Origin: Tabrizicola flagellatus
Lineage (GTDB): Bacteria > Pseudomonadota > Alphaproteobacteria > Rhodobacterales > Rhodobacteraceae
Direction of reading: 5' to 3'
Assembly (NCBI RefSeq): GCF_008271465.1
Contig: NZ_VMDU01000001.1
Location: 558,001-622,000 of the forward strand
DNA: 64,000 nucleotides
The translations under genes were made by a program, and so were the position numbers. Position 1 is the stretch's first letter, and each line of letters begins with the position of its first letter. The notes below the pieces were generated by a model. It made no database searches. It saw only the letters and a program-made list of their open reading frames with translations, and had not been told where the DNA came from. Positions 33,789-44,834 of the stretch are shown piece after piece.

Positions 33789-36700
33789 ATGGCCACTCTC
33801 GTTCTCGGCGCGGCCGGCGCCGCCATTGGCGGCAGCATCGGCGGCGCGATCCTTGGCGTGAGCGCCGCGACCATCGGCGGCTTCATCGGCTCCACCATCG
33901 GCTCGGTCGTCGACAGCTGGATCATCTCGTCGCTGGCGCCGACCCAGCGCATCGAGGGCGCGCGGCTCGACACGCTGCGCATCACCTCGGCCACTGAGGG
34001 CGCGGTCATTCCTCGCCTCTACGGCCGGATGCGCATGGGCGGCAACATCGTCTGGGCGACGGATTTCCGCGAGGAGACGAAGACCACCACGCAGGGCGGC
34101 GGCAAGGGCGGCGGCGGTGGCAAGGTCAAGACGACCGAGTATCTGTACTACGCCTCCTTCGCCGTGGCGCTCTGCGAAGGCGCGATCACCGGGATCGGGC
34201 GCATCTGGGCCGATGGCAAGCCGCTCGACATGACCGGCAACACCTGGCGCTGGTATGCGACGGAGACGATCCGCAAGAGCGCGGGCGCATTCGGCGGCAC
34301 GACCTCGGCCGAGAACCTGAACGCGCTGCCCGACGAGGCCGACATCGTCGTGGCCCTCGATCGGCTGCAGGCCATGGCCTCGGCCGTCGAGAGCGTCAGC
34401 CTCGTCGTCGCCTGGTTCGGCAACGACCTGCATGCAGGCAATTGCACGATCAAGCCGGGCGTGGAGGTTTCGACCAAGGTCACCAGCCTGAAGGTCTGGT
34501 CCGTGAATGGCGTGGCACGGGCCAATGCGCATCTGGTCAGCCGCGATGCCGAGGACCGGCCGGTCTTTGGCGGCACGCCCGCGGATTTCGCAGTGGTGCA
34601 GGCGATCCGCGAGATAAAGGGCCGCGGGCTGCGGGTGACGTTCTATCCCTTCATCCTGATGGACGTGCCGCCCGGCAACAGCCTGCCGAACCCGTATTCC
34701 GATAACGCCGCGGAGGCGGGTCAGCCCGCGTTCCCCTGGCGTGGCCGGATCACCTGTTCGCCTGCGGCAGGCTATGCCGGCAGCGTGGATAAGACCGGTA
34801 CGGCGATGGCGCAGGTCGCCGCGCTGTTCGGCACGGCCACCCCCGCGAGTTTCAGCGTCTCCGGCGAGACCGTCTCCTGGACAGGCGTCGCGGGCGACTG
34901 GGGCTTGCGGCGCATGGTGCTGCACTACGCCCATCTCTGCGCGGCCGCGGGCGGGGTAGACGCCTTCCTGATCGGCACCGAGATGCCGGGGCTGACCACC
35001 ATCCGCTCGGGCGCGGCCACCTATCCGGCCGTGCAGGCCTATCGGGGCCTGCTTGCGGATGTGCGCTCTATCCTCGGGTCCGGCACCATGATCGGCTATG
35101 CGGCCGACTGGTCGGAGTATTTCGGGCACCAGCCGGGCGACGGTTCGGGGGACGTGTTCTTCCATCTCGACCCGCTCTGGGCCGATCCGGAGATCGATTT
35201 CGTCGGCATCGACAACTACATGCCGCTCTCCGACTGGCGCGACGGGTTCGAGCATGCGGATGCGGCCGAGGGCTGGCCCGCGATCTACGACCGCGCCTAC
35301 CTGCAGGGCAACATCGCGGGCGGTGAAGGCTTCGACTGGTTCTATGCCAGCGCGGCCGATCGCACCGGGCAGGTGCGGACCGCGATCACCGACGGTGCTG
35401 CGGCCAAGCCGTGGGTCTTCCGCTACAAGGATCTGCGCGCCTGGTGGTCGAACCCGCACTATGACCGCCCCGGTGGGGTGGAGAGCGCGACGCCGACGGC
35501 GTGGGCGCCGCAGTCCAAGCCGATCTGGTTCACCGAGCTCGGCTGCCCGGCCATCGACCGGGGCACCAACCAGCCGAACGTCTTCTTCGACCCGAAGTCG
35601 TCGGAGAGCTTCACGCCGCATTTCTCGCGGGGATGGCGCGACGATGCGATCCAGCGCGCCTATCTCGAGGCCAGCTACCTCTGGTGGGGTCAGGGCACGA
35701 ACAACCCGACCTCATCCGTCTATGGCGGCCGGATGGTGCATGTGCCCGAATGCGCCGCCTGGACATGGGACGCGCGGCCCTATCCGTTCTTTCCCGCGCT
35801 GACCGACGTCTGGACGGACGGCGCGAACTGGCGGCTGGGGCACTGGCTGACCGGACGGCTGGGTGCGGTCTCGCTGGCCGCCCTCGTGCGCCACCTATGC
35901 CTGCGCGCGGGACTGGCGGAAGACCTCATCGACGTTTCCGGTCTCTGGGGCGCGGTCGAGGGTTATGTGATCGGCGCGTTGGAAAGCCCCCGCGCATCGA
36001 TTTCCACCTTGGCACGGCATTTCGGCTTCGATGCCATCGAGACCGAAGGCGTGATCCGCTTCGTCATGCGCGGGCGGGCATCCAGCCTGACCCTCACGGT
36101 GGATGATCTGGTCTCCACCCGCGAGGGCGAGGCTTTCGAACTGACGCGCGGCCAGGAGACCGAACTGCCGCAGGCGCTGAAGTGGCAGGTTGCGCGGGCG
36201 GACGAGGACTATGACGCCGCGTTGGTCGAGGCACGGCGCGTCACGGTCGACACGACGCGCATCGCCTCCGAGTCCTTCCCGATGGCGATCCCTCCCGAGG
36301 AAGCCGAACGCCGCTGCCGCCGCGCGCTGATGGAGGCCTGGATCGGCCGCGAGAGCGCGACCTTCCGCCTGCCGCCCTCGCGGTTGGCGCTGGACCCAGC
36401 CGATGTAATCCGCCTCGCGCATGATGGCCGGGAGGTCGAGTTCCGGCTCGTCTCGGTCGCCGATGCCGAGGCGCGAGCCATCGAGGCGGTGCGGCAGGAC
36501 CGCGCCGCCTACGATCTGCCGCCCGGCGATCCGCGGCCCGCAAGCCTTGCCAGCCCCGTCGTCTTCGGCACGCCGGAGGTGGTGATGCTGGACCTGCCGC
36601 AGATCAGCGAGGATCAGCCCGCCCATCGCCCTCTGATCGCCGCGCATGCCAGCCCCTGGCCCGGCGAGATCGCGGTGTTCCGCAGCGCCTCGACGGACGG

Positions 36701-37526
36701 CTTCAATCTGCTGACCACGTTCGGCGGTCGGGCCCGGATCGGCACGCTGGCCTTCGACTTCTTTCCCGGGCCAACCTCCCGCTTCGATCTGGGCAACGCG
36801 CTGGTGGTCGATCTCCTGTCCGGAACGCTGGAAAGCGTGACCGACGTCGCACTGTTCGGCCGGGCCAACGCGCTGGCCGTCGAGAGTGCGCCCGGCGTCT
36901 GGGAGATCGTCCAGGCGGGCGCGGCCGAACTGATCGCGCCTGGCCGCTACCGCCTGACCCGTCTCCTGCGTGGCCAGCGTGGAACGGAGCATGCCATCGG
37001 CAACCCGGCCCCGGCTGGCTCGCGGGTCGTGGCGCTGGATGCAACCCTGGCCCCGCTGCCCATCGCCGAGGCCGACCTTGGCCTGCCATGGAACTGGCGG
37101 GTGGGCTCCGCTGCGCGCGCCGTCACCGATGACAGCTACGCCGCGCTGGGGTTCACCCCGACAGGACGCGGCCTTGTCCCGTTCGCCCCGACCCATGTCG
37201 AGCAGCCGTGGCGGACGGCGCGCAGCCCGGGCGATCTGACCATCCGCTGGACACGGCGATCCCGGGCTCTGGTTGCCGATGCCTGGGAACAGGTCGAGGT
37301 GCCGCTGGCCGAGGACCTGGAAAGCTACGACGTGCAGATCCTCGACGGGACGACCGTCAAGCGCACTCTGACCAGCAGCACGACCGCCGTCCTCTACACC
37401 GCCGCCCAGCAAGCCGCCGATTGGGGCGCACCGCTCGGGCCCGGCCAGACGCTGGCGATCCGCATCTTCCAGCTCTCGAACCGCCTCGGCCGCGGCACGC
37501 CTGCGACCGTGACCCTCCAGTTCTGA
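33789..37526 (+). CDS. GTA/phage host-specificity ('megatron') tail protein with TIM-barrel domain
   Basis: 1245 residues. The N-terminus is Gly/Ala-rich ([20 protein letters not shown]) as in GTA gp15. Next comes [19 protein letters not shown] and a conserved tail domain ([39 protein letters not shown]). A glycosidase-like TIM barrel spans about residues 390-700 ([49 protein letters not shown]). The C-terminal half is a tail-component fold ([20 protein letters not shown]). It contacts the host surface. The head, portal and earlier tail genes of a GTA or prophage are absent from the window. Confidence 0.92.
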   Translation: MATLVLGAAGAAIGGSIGGAILGVSAATIGGFIGSTIGSVVDSWIISSLAPTQRIEGARLDTLRITSATEGAVIPRLYGRMRMGGNIVWATDFREETKTTTQGGGKGGGGGKVKTTEYLYYASFAVALCEGAITGIGRIWADGKPLDMTGNTWRWYATETIRKSAGAFGGTTSAENLNALPDEADIVVALDRLQAMASAVESVSLVVAWFGNDLHAGNCTIKPGVEVSTKVTSLKVWSVNGVARANAHLVSRDAEDRPVFGGTPADFAVVQAIREIKGRGLRVTFYPFILMDVPPGNSLPNPYSDNAAEAGQPAFPWRGRITCSPAAGYAGSVDKTGTAMAQVAALFGTATPASFSVSGETVSWTGVAGDWGLRRMVLHYAHLCAAAGGVDAFLIGTEMPGLTTIRSGAATYPAVQAYRGLLADVRSILGSGTMIGYAADWSEYFGHQPGDGSGDVFFHLDPLWADPEIDFVGIDNYMPLSDWRDGFEHADAAEGWPAIYDRAYLQGNIAGGEGFDWFYASAADRTGQVRTAITDGAAAKPWVFRYKDLRAWWSNPHYDRPGGVESATPTAWAPQSKPIWFTELGCPAIDRGTNQPNVFFDPKSSESFTPHFSRGWRDDAIQRAYLEASYLWWGQGTNNPTSSVYGGRMVHVPECAAWTWDARPYPFFPALTDVWTDGANWRLGHWLTGRLGAVSLAALVRHLCLRAGLAEDLIDVSGLWGAVEGYVIGALESPRASISTLARHFGFDAIETEGVIRFVMRGRASSLTLTVDDLVSTREGEAFELTRGQETELPQALKWQVARADEDYDAALVEARRVTVDTTRIASESFPMAIPPEEAERRCRRALMEAWIGRESATFRLPPSRLALDPADVIRLAHDGREVEFRLVSVADAEARAIEAVRQDRAAYDLPPGDPRPASLASPVVFGTPEVVMLDLPQISEDQPAHRPLIAAHASPWPGEIAVFRSASTDGFNLLTTFGGRARIGTLAFDFFPGPTSRFDLGNALVVDLLSGTLESVTDVALFGRANALAVESAPGVWEIVQAGAAELIAPGRYRLTRLLRGQRGTEHAIGNPAPAGSRVVALDATLAPLPIAEADLGLPWNWRVGSAARAVTDDSYAALGFTPTGRGLVPFAPTHVEQPWRTARSPGDLTIRWTRRSRALVADAWEQVEVPLAEDLESYDVQILDGTTVKRTLTSSTTAVLYTAAQQAADWGAPLGPGQTLAIRIFQLSNRLGRGTPATVTLQF

Positions 37527-37537
37527 CGGGATTTCCC

Positions 37538-39460
37538 ATGTCCGACACCACGACCCATCTGGGCCTGCCCTATCTTCTGGCGGCGCAGGCGCAGAGGCAT
37601 GTTACCCACAACGAGGCGCTGCGCCTGCTCGATGCCATGGTGCAGCTGTCGGTCCTCGACCGCACGCGGACTGCCCCGCCCGCGAGCCCCGCCGATGGGA
37701 ACCGGCACCTGGTGGCCTCGGGCGCGACCGGCCTCTGGGCCGGGTGGGACCTGAACATCGCCTTCTGGATCGACGGCGCGTGGATCCGGCTGGTGCCGCG
37801 CACCGGCTGGCTCGTGTGGGTCGCGGCCGAGGGGTTGTTTCTCGTCTGGACCGGCAGCGCCTGGGCGGTGGTGGGCGAGCCGCGCGACGTCTCGGACGCC
37901 GTGTTCAGCCTAGTCAACGACGCCGATCCGACGAAGAAGGCCACCTTCTCGCTGGCGGGGATCACAACGGGCACCACGCGCAGCTTCACGTTGCCGAATA
38001 CCTCGTCGGAACTGGCGATCCTCGCAGGGACCCAGACCTTCACCGGCAACAAGACCTTCTCGGGCACGTTGACCGCTTCCGGGACGGTGACGACATCCGG
38101 GGCCACGGCGACCATCGGCACGTCCACCGGGACCGCGACCTACGGCATGGGGACAGGTGCCACGACCACCGGCGTCACCAAGACCGTGAACCTCGGCACC
38201 GGCGGCGCGTCCGGATCGACCACGGTCGTCAACATCGGCTCGGCCACCGCCGGGGCGGGCGGCACCACGGTGGTGAACACGCCCACCGTCACCTTCGCCA
38301 ATACCGTCACGCAGGTCGGCATGCCGCAGGCGAACCTGACCGCGCAACTGCTCGGCCTCGGCGGGGCGACGGCTGACAGCTACAACCGTCTGTCGGTCAA
38401 CACGCCTGCGGTCCTACTGAACAACGCAGGCGCTGGCATCGAGGCGACCGTCAACAAGGCCGTTCCTGCCAATGACGCGGCCTTCGCCTTCAAGACCGGG
38501 TTTTCGGCTCGGGCGCTGATCGGTCTCCTCGGCAATGACGACTTCAGCTTCAAGGTCAGCCCGGACGGGTCGGCCTTCTTCGATGCGATCCGGATCGACC
38601 GCACCAGCGGCCAAATCGAACTTCCGCAGCCGACAGTCCTGCCGGGTCTGACCGCAGCGCCGACCCCGCCGCCCGCGGGCAAGGCCACCCTCTATGCCCG
38701 CAACCGCGCAGGCGCTCCGTGGATCGATGTGATGCGCCCCTCGGGGCGGGATTTCCCTCTGCAGCCGCACTTCGGCGTCAACCGGATCGCGAACTGGGCG
38801 CCCTCGACCGGCACGACGATCACCGGCGAAGGCCTGCCGATCACCTCGGTCGGCACCGTGTCGCACCCGACGCTGGCCGCCACGAACCTCGCGGCCAGCA
38901 TGCGCCGCTGGCGTCTGACCTCGGCGGCCGTCGTGGACTCGGTGGCCGATCAGCGCTCCGCAGGCTGGGCCTGCTGGCGCGGCAACGCGGCGGGCCTCGG
39001 CGGCTGGACCTTCGTGACGCGGATTTCGCTGACGACCCTGCAGGCGACCGGCATGGGGTTCTTCGGTCTCTATGGATCGACCGCCGCGCTGGCGACCACC
39101 CTGACGCTCGCCGCCGTGGTGAACTGCATCGGGATCGGCTTCCAGCGCGGCACCCACGCCAACTGGCAGCTGGCCCGCAACGACGGCACCGGTGCGCCGA
39201 CGCTGACCGACATGGGGGCGAGCTTCGCCATCGCCACCGGCGGTGTGCTGACCCTGTTCATCGCCGCCCCGCCGAACGGATCATCCGTCTGGGTCCGTGT
39301 GGTGGACGAGGTCTCGGGCGCGGTGTTCGAGCAGGAGGTCAGCGCCGACCTGCCCGCCGCGACGCAGTTCCTGTCGCCACGGCTGTTCATGAACACCGGC
39401 GCGACGGCCGCCGCCGTCGCCTACGACTGTGCCGGGGTCTATCTGGAGACGGATTACTGA
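37538..39460 (+). CDS. DUF2793 tail-fibre-like protein
   Basis: 640 residues from ATG 37538. The N-terminal 110 residues are DUF2793 ([32 protein letters not shown]). A Thr/Gly/Ser-rich repetitive beta section follows (about 135-260: [34 protein letters not shown]), as in fibrous tail spikes. The C-terminal domain is beta-rich ([20 protein letters not shown]). Probably a receptor-binding fibre. It closes the prophage remnant; no lysis or integrase gene follows. Confidence 0.85.
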   Translation: MSDTTTHLGLPYLLAAQAQRHVTHNEALRLLDAMVQLSVLDRTRTAPPASPADGNRHLVASGATGLWAGWDLNIAFWIDGAWIRLVPRTGWLVWVAAEGLFLVWTGSAWAVVGEPRDVSDAVFSLVNDADPTKKATFSLAGITTGTTRSFTLPNTSSELAILAGTQTFTGNKTFSGTLTASGTVTTSGATATIGTSTGTATYGMGTGATTTGVTKTVNLGTGGASGSTTVVNIGSATAGAGGTTVVNTPTVTFANTVTQVGMPQANLTAQLLGLGGATADSYNRLSVNTPAVLLNNAGAGIEATVNKAVPANDAAFAFKTGFSARALIGLLGNDDFSFKVSPDGSAFFDAIRIDRTSGQIELPQPTVLPGLTAAPTPPPAGKATLYARNRAGAPWIDVMRPSGRDFPLQPHFGVNRIANWAPSTGTTITGEGLPITSVGTVSHPTLAATNLAASMRRWRLTSAAVVDSVADQRSAGWACWRGNAAGLGGWTFVTRISLTTLQATGMGFFGLYGSTAALATTLTLAAVVNCIGIGFQRGTHANWQLARNDGTGAPTLTDMGASFAIATGGVLTLFIAAPPNGSSVWVRVVDEVSGAVFEQEVSADLPAATQFLSPRLFMNTGATAAAVAYDCAGVYLETDY

Positions 39461-39525
39461 TCGGAATAAGGTGAACTGTGTGGCAGCTTGCCGACAAAGC
39501 CACCGAGCCTCAGCACCGTTCGACC

Positions 39526-40158
39526 ATGGACCATCCGCTCCTGACAATACTCGATGCCTCGGCAAGAGGGATTTTCCCGAAGGATGATGGGACCTTCCAT
39601 CTGGTTCCGCCCCTGCCTGACGGGCGCCACGCAGTCGTCTGCTTCACGGGGTGCGCCTACGTCTGCTCGAGCGAGTCTTTCGACCTGCTTGTACAGCTCG
39701 GCTGCAACGGGTTCGGCGGGGCGTTACAGCCGCAGCTGCTCATGCATCTGGCTGGCCCACTCGGCAAGGTTCACGAGATCGATGTCACGTTGGCTGCCCT
39801 CGGTGAAGGGCATGACCCATGCGCCCTGCCGCCAGACTTGGGGGACTCGCTGCACCCGAGGGTCGCCTATGCCCGAAGTCTGCGCCGCGATGTCCGCGTG
39901 CATGGGGATGAGCGCGGTCTGATCACCCTTGCGAAGGGTTTGGCCGGTCGGGACGAGATCAGCATCGAGGTCAGTGACGTGAACTTCGGGAAAGGCGGTG
40001 GGCGCAGCCTGCTGCGGGATGTCCTAGCCGCATGGCCTGAAGGGCAGCCCCTCTTTGCCGCCGTCTCGCCGGGGAATGCACGGTCACTCCGGGCATTTCT
40101 CGCCGCCGGGTTCCGACCGGTCGCGTCCGAAGTGCTGATCGAGCGGGCAAGCGGATAG
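39526..40158 (+). CDS. GNAT-like N-acetyltransferase of actinobacterial type
   Basis: 210 residues from ATG 39526; an upstream start at 39478 adds 16 non-conserved residues. The N-terminus (DGTFHLVPPLPDGRHAVVCFTG) and the end (FAAVSPGNARSLRAFLAAGFRPVASEVLI) match a GNAT-type family I know mainly from Streptomyces and relatives; the end is the acetyl-CoA-binding motif B region. Substrate unknown. It is the first non-phage gene after the tail module and probably came with separate cargo. Confidence 0.7.
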   Translation: MDHPLLTILDASARGIFPKDDGTFHLVPPLPDGRHAVVCFTGCAYVCSSESFDLLVQLGCNGFGGALQPQLLMHLAGPLGKVHEIDVTLAALGEGHDPCALPPDLGDSLHPRVAYARSLRRDVRVHGDERGLITLAKGLAGRDEISIEVSDVNFGKGGGRSLLRDVLAAWPEGQPLFAAVSPGNARSLRAFLAAGFRPVASEVLIERASG

Positions 40159-40372
40159 CCCCACCTGATCTCCAGCGGAAATCGCTGTCAGCGATCACTT
40201 GACTGGAATCGTTGGTCTTCCTATCTTTCGAGTCGGCCGACACAGCCTGCCGCTTGCGCCCTCCGGGTATGGTGAATGTGTCCTCCTCGTGAGCCTGATC
40301 CTCGTTGTCCGGCGAACGGATCGGCAAGGCAAGCACCGGTAAGACCCGTTCGCTCGACCATGAGGGTTCGAC

Positions 40373-41290
40373 ATGCGCACTTTTCGTGACGCAAAGCTTA
40401 TGGCGCGCGCCCTGCGCGCGGAGCTCGCACAGGCGGGCATCGATGTTTCACATTCTCGGGCACTTGAGATCGTTGCGGCGCAGTTCGGCCTGCCGGACTG
40501 GAACGTTCTTGCCGCCCGGATCGGGGAGGCAGGGGGCGCCTCCGGCAGCGGCGCCGCCTTCCAGGGCGCCATTCCCATCCTGCGGATCTTCGATCTCGCC
40601 AAGGCGCGGGAGTTCTACACGGGCTTCCTCGGCCTGAGCGAGGACTGGGAGCACCGCTTCGGGCCAGACTTTCCGGCCTACCTGCAGGTCAGCCGGGCCG
40701 GGCTGATCCTGCACCTGACGGAACACCACGGCGACGCAAGTCCAGGGGGAAATGCCTTCGTCTGGATGCAGGGCCTCGACGCCTTTCACGCCGAGATCAC
40801 CGGGCGCGGGTATGCCTATGCGAAGCCCGGGATCGACACCTGGGATCTCGGGTCTGACGATATGGGTGAGGCCCGGGTTGGCATGCGCGTCATGGAAGTG
40901 ACCGATCCCTTCGGCAACCGCCTGCGCTTTGCCGAACCCCTGCCGGCCAGCCGACGCGACGAGGCAACCCCGGCGGCTGGGGCCGAAAGGCGGGGGGGCG
41001 TTGCGCCGGGAGGCGAGGGGGATCCCGGTCCTGGAACCCTCGCACTTGATCCGGACAAGCTCGGCATTTTCCGCGCAGCCGTCATGGAAGCGCTGGCCGA
41101 AGCGCCGGGCGGCCTTTTCCCTGCCGATCTCGCCGACCGCGTCCGCGAGCGTGTGCCCGAAGCTCTGCAAGGGGGAGGTCTGCGCTGGTGGGTGACGGCT
41201 GCGGGCTTTGACCTCGAAGCGGGCGGCAGCATCGCGCGTCACAGCCATGGGCGAACGCAGATCCTGCAGGCCGCGCCGGGCGCTGTTTGA
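40373..41290 (+). CDS. Glyoxalase/bleomycin-resistance (VOC) protein with DUF6958-like tail
   Basis: 305 residues in three parts. Residues 1-50 (FRDAKLMARALRAELAQAGI, ALEIVAAQFGLPDWNVLAAR) are the helical domain often fused to this glyoxalase subgroup. Residues 65-185 are a VOC domain (IPILRIFDLAKAREFYTGFL; EVTDPFGNRLRF), like bleomycin-binding proteins. Residues 225-305 (LALDPDKLGIFRAAVMEALA) look like a DUF6958-type domain. May bind or modify a toxic small molecule; evidence is by family only. The 214 bases before it (40159-40372) hold no gene I can see. Confidence 0.75.
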   Translation: MRTFRDAKLMARALRAELAQAGIDVSHSRALEIVAAQFGLPDWNVLAARIGEAGGASGSGAAFQGAIPILRIFDLAKAREFYTGFLGLSEDWEHRFGPDFPAYLQVSRAGLILHLTEHHGDASPGGNAFVWMQGLDAFHAEITGRGYAYAKPGIDTWDLGSDDMGEARVGMRVMEVTDPFGNRLRFAEPLPASRRDEATPAAGAERRGGVAPGGEGDPGPGTLALDPDKLGIFRAAVMEALAEAPGGLFPADLADRVRERVPEALQGGGLRWWVTAAGFDLEAGGSIARHSHGRTQILQAAPGAV

Positions 41291-41371
41291 GGCCACTTAG
41301 GCCAGCCCGACGGCCGCGCGTGACGTCCATTGCCGTTCGGGCTGCGCCTTATCCCGAAGGATGAGATTCAC

Positions 41372-42175
41372 ATGACAAATGAATACCCAAGAACAGTCAC
41401 CGCGAACCGGCAGATCCATGCGCCGGCAGACCGCCTCTGGGCGCTCTGGGTCACGCCCTCGCTGAAGCGCAACTGGTGGGGCGTCTCGGAAGGTGGAGAC
41501 CTCTTCGAATGCCTTACCGAACCCTGGACCGGCGGGCGCATCGCCTACGCCATGCGCCCGCGCGGGGCCGAGGGGCCGGTGGAGCGGGTGACTGGCCGGG
41601 TGCTGGCGGCGGACCCTGGCCGCAGGCTCTTGTTCACCTGGTCCTGGGCGGGCGAGGACGCTCCGGCGATGGACACGACCGTCGAGGCGACCTTCGACCC
41701 GCAGTCTCATGGCACCGAGGTCCGGGTCGTCCATGATGGTCAGCCCAATGCAACGGTTTCCGAAATCCACGCGAAGGGTTGGACGGACAAGCTGGCCGAC
41801 CTCGACCGCGCCGCCAGTGCCGAGGCGGCGGGCTGCCTCACACGCCTCTGGGCTGCGCTGGCGGTGCGCGACTGGGATAGCGTGGCGGCATGTCTCGAGG
41901 ACGATCTCACCGTGGACTGGCCACACTCCGGTGAACGGATCACGGGCGCCGCGGCCTTCGTCACGCTCAACCGTGACTACCCCGGAGACTGGCGGATCGG
42001 GCCGGCGCGAGTTTCAGCCTTGTCCGAGGCGCGCGCCGTCGCCGAAGTGCGGGTTGATCTGCCACCGGATGCATGGTCAGTCGCCAGCTTCGCCGAGGCT
42101 CGCGCCGGGCGCATCACGCACCTGACCGAACACTGGACCCGCCACGGTCAGCCCCCAGCCTGGCGCATCGCATGA
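41372..42175 (+). CDS. SRPBCC (AHSA1) domain fused to a SnoaL-like domain
   Basis: 267 residues from ATG 41372, with AAGGATGAG upstream; the frame also opens at 41330. Residues 1-150 are an AHSA1/SRPBCC hydrophobic-ligand fold (TVTANRQIHAPADRLWALWV, WTGGRIAYAMRP, GRRLLFTWSWAGEDAP). Residues 155-267 are an NTF2/SnoaL-like fold (LTRLWAALAVRDWDSVAACL; VASFAEARAGRITHLTEHWT). Such fusions bind or isomerise small hydrophobic compounds. First gene of a string of overlapping genes that runs to 47452. Confidence 0.75.
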   Translation: MTNEYPRTVTANRQIHAPADRLWALWVTPSLKRNWWGVSEGGDLFECLTEPWTGGRIAYAMRPRGAEGPVERVTGRVLAADPGRRLLFTWSWAGEDAPAMDTTVEATFDPQSHGTEVRVVHDGQPNATVSEIHAKGWTDKLADLDRAASAEAAGCLTRLWAALAVRDWDSVAACLEDDLTVDWPHSGERITGAAAFVTLNRDYPGDWRIGPARVSALSEARAVAEVRVDLPPDAWSVASFAEARAGRITHLTEHWTRHGQPPAWRIA

Positions 42176-42186
42176 GGGTGCCGGCC

Positions 42187-42825
42187 ATGAAGCTTCTCAT
42201 CCTCGGCGCGACCGGCACCATTGGCCGCGAACTCGTGCAAGGCGCGCTGGAACGCGGACACGCCGTCACCGCCCAGACCCGCCAGGGCCAGCCCGGCTTT
42301 CCCGCAGGCGTGATGCCCGCCGTCTTCGACCCGGCCAGCACGCCTGACCTCTGCTGTCCTCACCTTCGCGGGCAGGACGCTGTGATCTACGCGCTTGGAT
42401 TCCGCGGTCGCGCGCCGGTCCGCTTCTTCTCGGAAACGACTTGCCGCCTGCTGGCGGCGATGCAGGCCACGGGTGTTCGGCGACTTGTCGCCATCACTGG
42501 GGTCGGCGCCGGAGAGACCAAGGGACACGGTGGTTTCCTTTACGAACACCTCATCTTTCCGTTCTTCACGCAAGCCATCTATGCCGACAAGGACCGCCAG
42601 GAGGATCTGATCCGCGCCAGCGACACAGACTGGACGATCCTGCGCCCGGCCCCCTTCAAGTCCTCGCCGGGGCGGGAACCCTTCCACGTGCTGACGGAGG
42701 TCCGCTCTGGCACACGGCTGGCGCGCGTGACACCGCTCGAGGTCGCGCGCATGGCGCTCGACTGTGCCGAGAAGGGACTTCATCGCGGCGAGGCGGTTTT
42801 CTTCGGGCATGGGGTTGCGGGATGA
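42187..42825 (+). CDS. NAD(P)-binding atypical short-chain dehydrogenase
   Basis: 212 residues from ATG 42187 (GAGGG about 9 bases upstream); ATG 42172, which overlaps the previous stop, adds MRVPA. Rossmann motif LILGATGTIGREL at the N-terminus, RLVAITGVGAGETKG in the middle, and DWTILRPAPFK typical of NAD(P)H-binding NmrA-like/SDR-a5 proteins. Either a reductase or a redox sensor. It overlaps the next gene as ATGA. Confidence 0.82.
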   Translation: MKLLILGATGTIGRELVQGALERGHAVTAQTRQGQPGFPAGVMPAVFDPASTPDLCCPHLRGQDAVIYALGFRGRAPVRFFSETTCRLLAAMQATGVRRLVAITGVGAGETKGHGGFLYEHLIFPFFTQAIYADKDRQEDLIRASDTDWTILRPAPFKSSPGREPFHVLTEVRSGTRLARVTPLEVARMALDCAEKGLHRGEAVFFGHGVAG

Positions 42826-43901
42826 GCGACATTCCCGCGATCCGGCCGGAGCGCCTTCACCTTTCCGGCCTGAACCGCGACATCGGTGCAGCGCTCGCCG
42901 ACCACGCGGCACGGTGTTTCGGCACGACGCCCGATCCCGAGGGCGACGAGACGATCGCGCGAGCCGCTATTCTGGGGAAGGTGGCACCCCATTTACGCGT
43001 GCGCTCCGAGGGCGTTCAGGCGCGGTTTCCGGGCTGCGATCCCTTCAGCCTTCCCTTCCTGATGACAGGCGCGCCTGACCGCCCGCCTGCTGCCTGCTCG
43101 GTGGCATTGCTTCCGGCGCGCGGGGGCAGTGGACCGTGGCTGGTGCGGAACTTCGACTTCGGCTTCCTGTCCGCAGCGGCGCTGTCGGGTGGACCCGCAG
43201 ATGGGGTGCCGATGGTCGCCGCCCCCCATCTTCTGTCCCTTGCGCCGCAGGATGGCGGCCGGGCGACCTGCGGCATCTCGGTCTTTGACCTGTTCGGCGC
43301 ACTGACCTGCGGGATGAACGATGTAGGTCTTGGGGTCGCCCTGCTCCAGCATCTCGGTGGGGCGCGTCTGGACGGTCCGCCCGGGTCCTTCAACGAGGTT
43401 GAGGTGGTTCGGATCATCCTGGAAACCTGCACCACGACTGGAGAGGCCGAGGCCGCGCTTGCAGCCTTGCCCCGGCGGACGGCGTGGTTGCCCTGCCGCT
43501 ACCTTGTCGCCGACGCGCGCGGGAAGGGTTTCGTCTGGTCGCAAACGGTCGGCGCCACGCCGCGCATCGTTCGGGATGCATCGGGCTTCCTCGTTGCGAC
43601 GAACCACGACCCGGAGGATGGCTCTCAGGACCTTGCCGATGCTGGAGCGACGACAAACGACATCGAGTCGTCGATCCAGCGTCTGCGCGCCCTCTGTATG
43701 ATCGGACAGGATGCCGACCCGGAGGAAGCCGCCGCCGCCGCACAGGTTCTCGTCTTCGATCCTGAAGGCAGGCCGATCGGCGGGACGATCTGGAGCGCCA
43801 TCTACGACCTTGGGCGGCGGCGCGTCTCGGTCCGGTTCCTGTCGGGCCGGAGCGGCGACCGCCCCGTCATGGGTCCAGCTGTTGTCGGCAGGGTGCCATG
43901 A
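42822..43901 (+). CDS. C45-type acyltransferase/linear amide C-N hydrolase (Ntn hydrolase)
   Basis: 359 residues. The Ntn nucleophile is most likely Cys92 (PPAACSVALLP), to be exposed by self-cleavage, followed by the family motif WLVRNFDFG (R109) and GVGVALLQ/LGVALLQH-type core. The later ATNHDPEDG region matches the C45/acyl-CoA:6-aminopenicillanate acyltransferase group. Members cleave or form amide bonds of penicillins, N-acyl amino acids or peptides. Nested between an oxidoreductase-like and an MDR gene with 4-base overlaps on both sides. Confidence 0.78.
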   Translation: MSDIPAIRPERLHLSGLNRDIGAALADHAARCFGTTPDPEGDETIARAAILGKVAPHLRVRSEGVQARFPGCDPFSLPFLMTGAPDRPPAACSVALLPARGGSGPWLVRNFDFGFLSAAALSGGPADGVPMVAAPHLLSLAPQDGGRATCGISVFDLFGALTCGMNDVGLGVALLQHLGGARLDGPPGSFNEVEVVRIILETCTTTGEAEAALAALPRRTAWLPCRYLVADARGKGFVWSQTVGATPRIVRDASGFLVATNHDPEDGSQDLADAGATTNDIESSIQRLRALCMIGQDADPEEAAAAAQVLVFDPEGRPIGGTIWSAIYDLGRRRVSVRFLSGRSGDRPVMGPAVVGRVP

Positions 43902-44821
43902 TCGAACTTGTCGCCGACAGACCGGGAGAGCCGCTTGAAATGATCCGGCTGCGCGAGGCGCGGGACATTGCTCTGGCGCCGAACGATGCTCTGCTCAGGC
44001 TGGTCGCTTCGCCAATCAATCCGTCCGATCTGCTGCCAGTTGCCGGTGCCTATCCACATCGGACAAGATTTCCCCACGTTCCCGGCCACGAGGGGGTCTG
44101 GCGCGTCGAGTCGGCGGCCGCCGGCGTGAGTGGCCTCAAAATCGGCCAGCGTGTTGTTGCTTGTGCCGGGCCGGGGGCCTGGGCGACCCGGCGCCGCGCT
44201 GACGCAAACCGCTGCGTGGCAGTTCCCGACGACATCGACGACGAATCTGCGGCGATGGCCGTCGTCAATCCGCTCACGGTTCGTTGCCTCATGGAGCACA
44301 TCGGTCCTATGGCGGGCAAGGCAGTGGCCATTTCCGCGGCGTCCAGTGCGATCGGTCGGATGCTCGTGAGGCACGTGGTTTCGCGCGGAGGTCATCCGCT
44401 ATGCATAACCCGAGAAACGAACTGCGATCCTGACGTGGGAGGTATCGCCTGCTGGAGGGATCCCTCATCAATCCCTGTAGTGGACGTGGCACTCGACTGC
44501 GTCGGGGGGACTGCGGGTGAGCAGTTGCTAAGCAAAGTAGTTCCGGGTGGGGTCTTCGTCCATTTCGGCCTCCTGTCTGGACAACCGATCCGAACAAGAC
44601 CGCCGCAAGGGGTCTCCTTTCGGCTTTTCCACCTCCGCTCGGCGCTGGAAAATCAATCTGGGCACCATCTGTCGAGGCTTATGTCGCCTGTCTGGGATGA
44701 TCTGCGGACAGGGCTTTCCCGCTCCTTCGCTGCCGCGTGCTTTGCGCTTACCGAGTGGCGAAGCGCACTCACGGTAGTGGGTCAGCCGGGTCGTCGCGGG
44801 AAGATTCTGCTGACCGGTTAG
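43898..44821 (+). CDS. Medium-chain (MDR) quinone/enoyl reductase-like protein
   Basis: 307 residues. N-terminal GroES-like domain (LLRLVASPINPSDLLPVAG, PHVPGHEGVWRV) as in trans-2-enoyl-CoA/quinone reductases, then a Rossmann part (VVNPLTVRCLMEHIGPMAGK; AISAASSAIGRMLVRH; DVALDCVGGTAGEQLLSKVV). No structural zinc Cys cluster, so zinc-free. About 20 residues shorter than typical MECR-like enzymes. Starts at the ATGA overlap with the C45 gene. Probably reduces an alpha,beta-unsaturated carbonyl; substrate unknown. Confidence 0.82.
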   Translation: MIELVADRPGEPLEMIRLREARDIALAPNDALLRLVASPINPSDLLPVAGAYPHRTRFPHVPGHEGVWRVESAAAGVSGLKIGQRVVACAGPGAWATRRRADANRCVAVPDDIDDESAAMAVVNPLTVRCLMEHIGPMAGKAVAISAASSAIGRMLVRHVVSRGGHPLCITRETNCDPDVGGIACWRDPSSIPVVDVALDCVGGTAGEQLLSKVVPGGVFVHFGLLSGQPIRTRPPQGVSFRLFHLRSALENQSGHHLSRLMSPVWDDLRTGLSRSFAAACFALTEWRSALTVVGQPGRRGKILLTG

Positions 44822-44834
44822 TGAGGAGTTCGCA

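Noticed and set aside
33306-35621. 771-codon open frame on the minus strand in the tail protein gene
   Set aside because: Antisense of the well-supported TIM-barrel tail protein.
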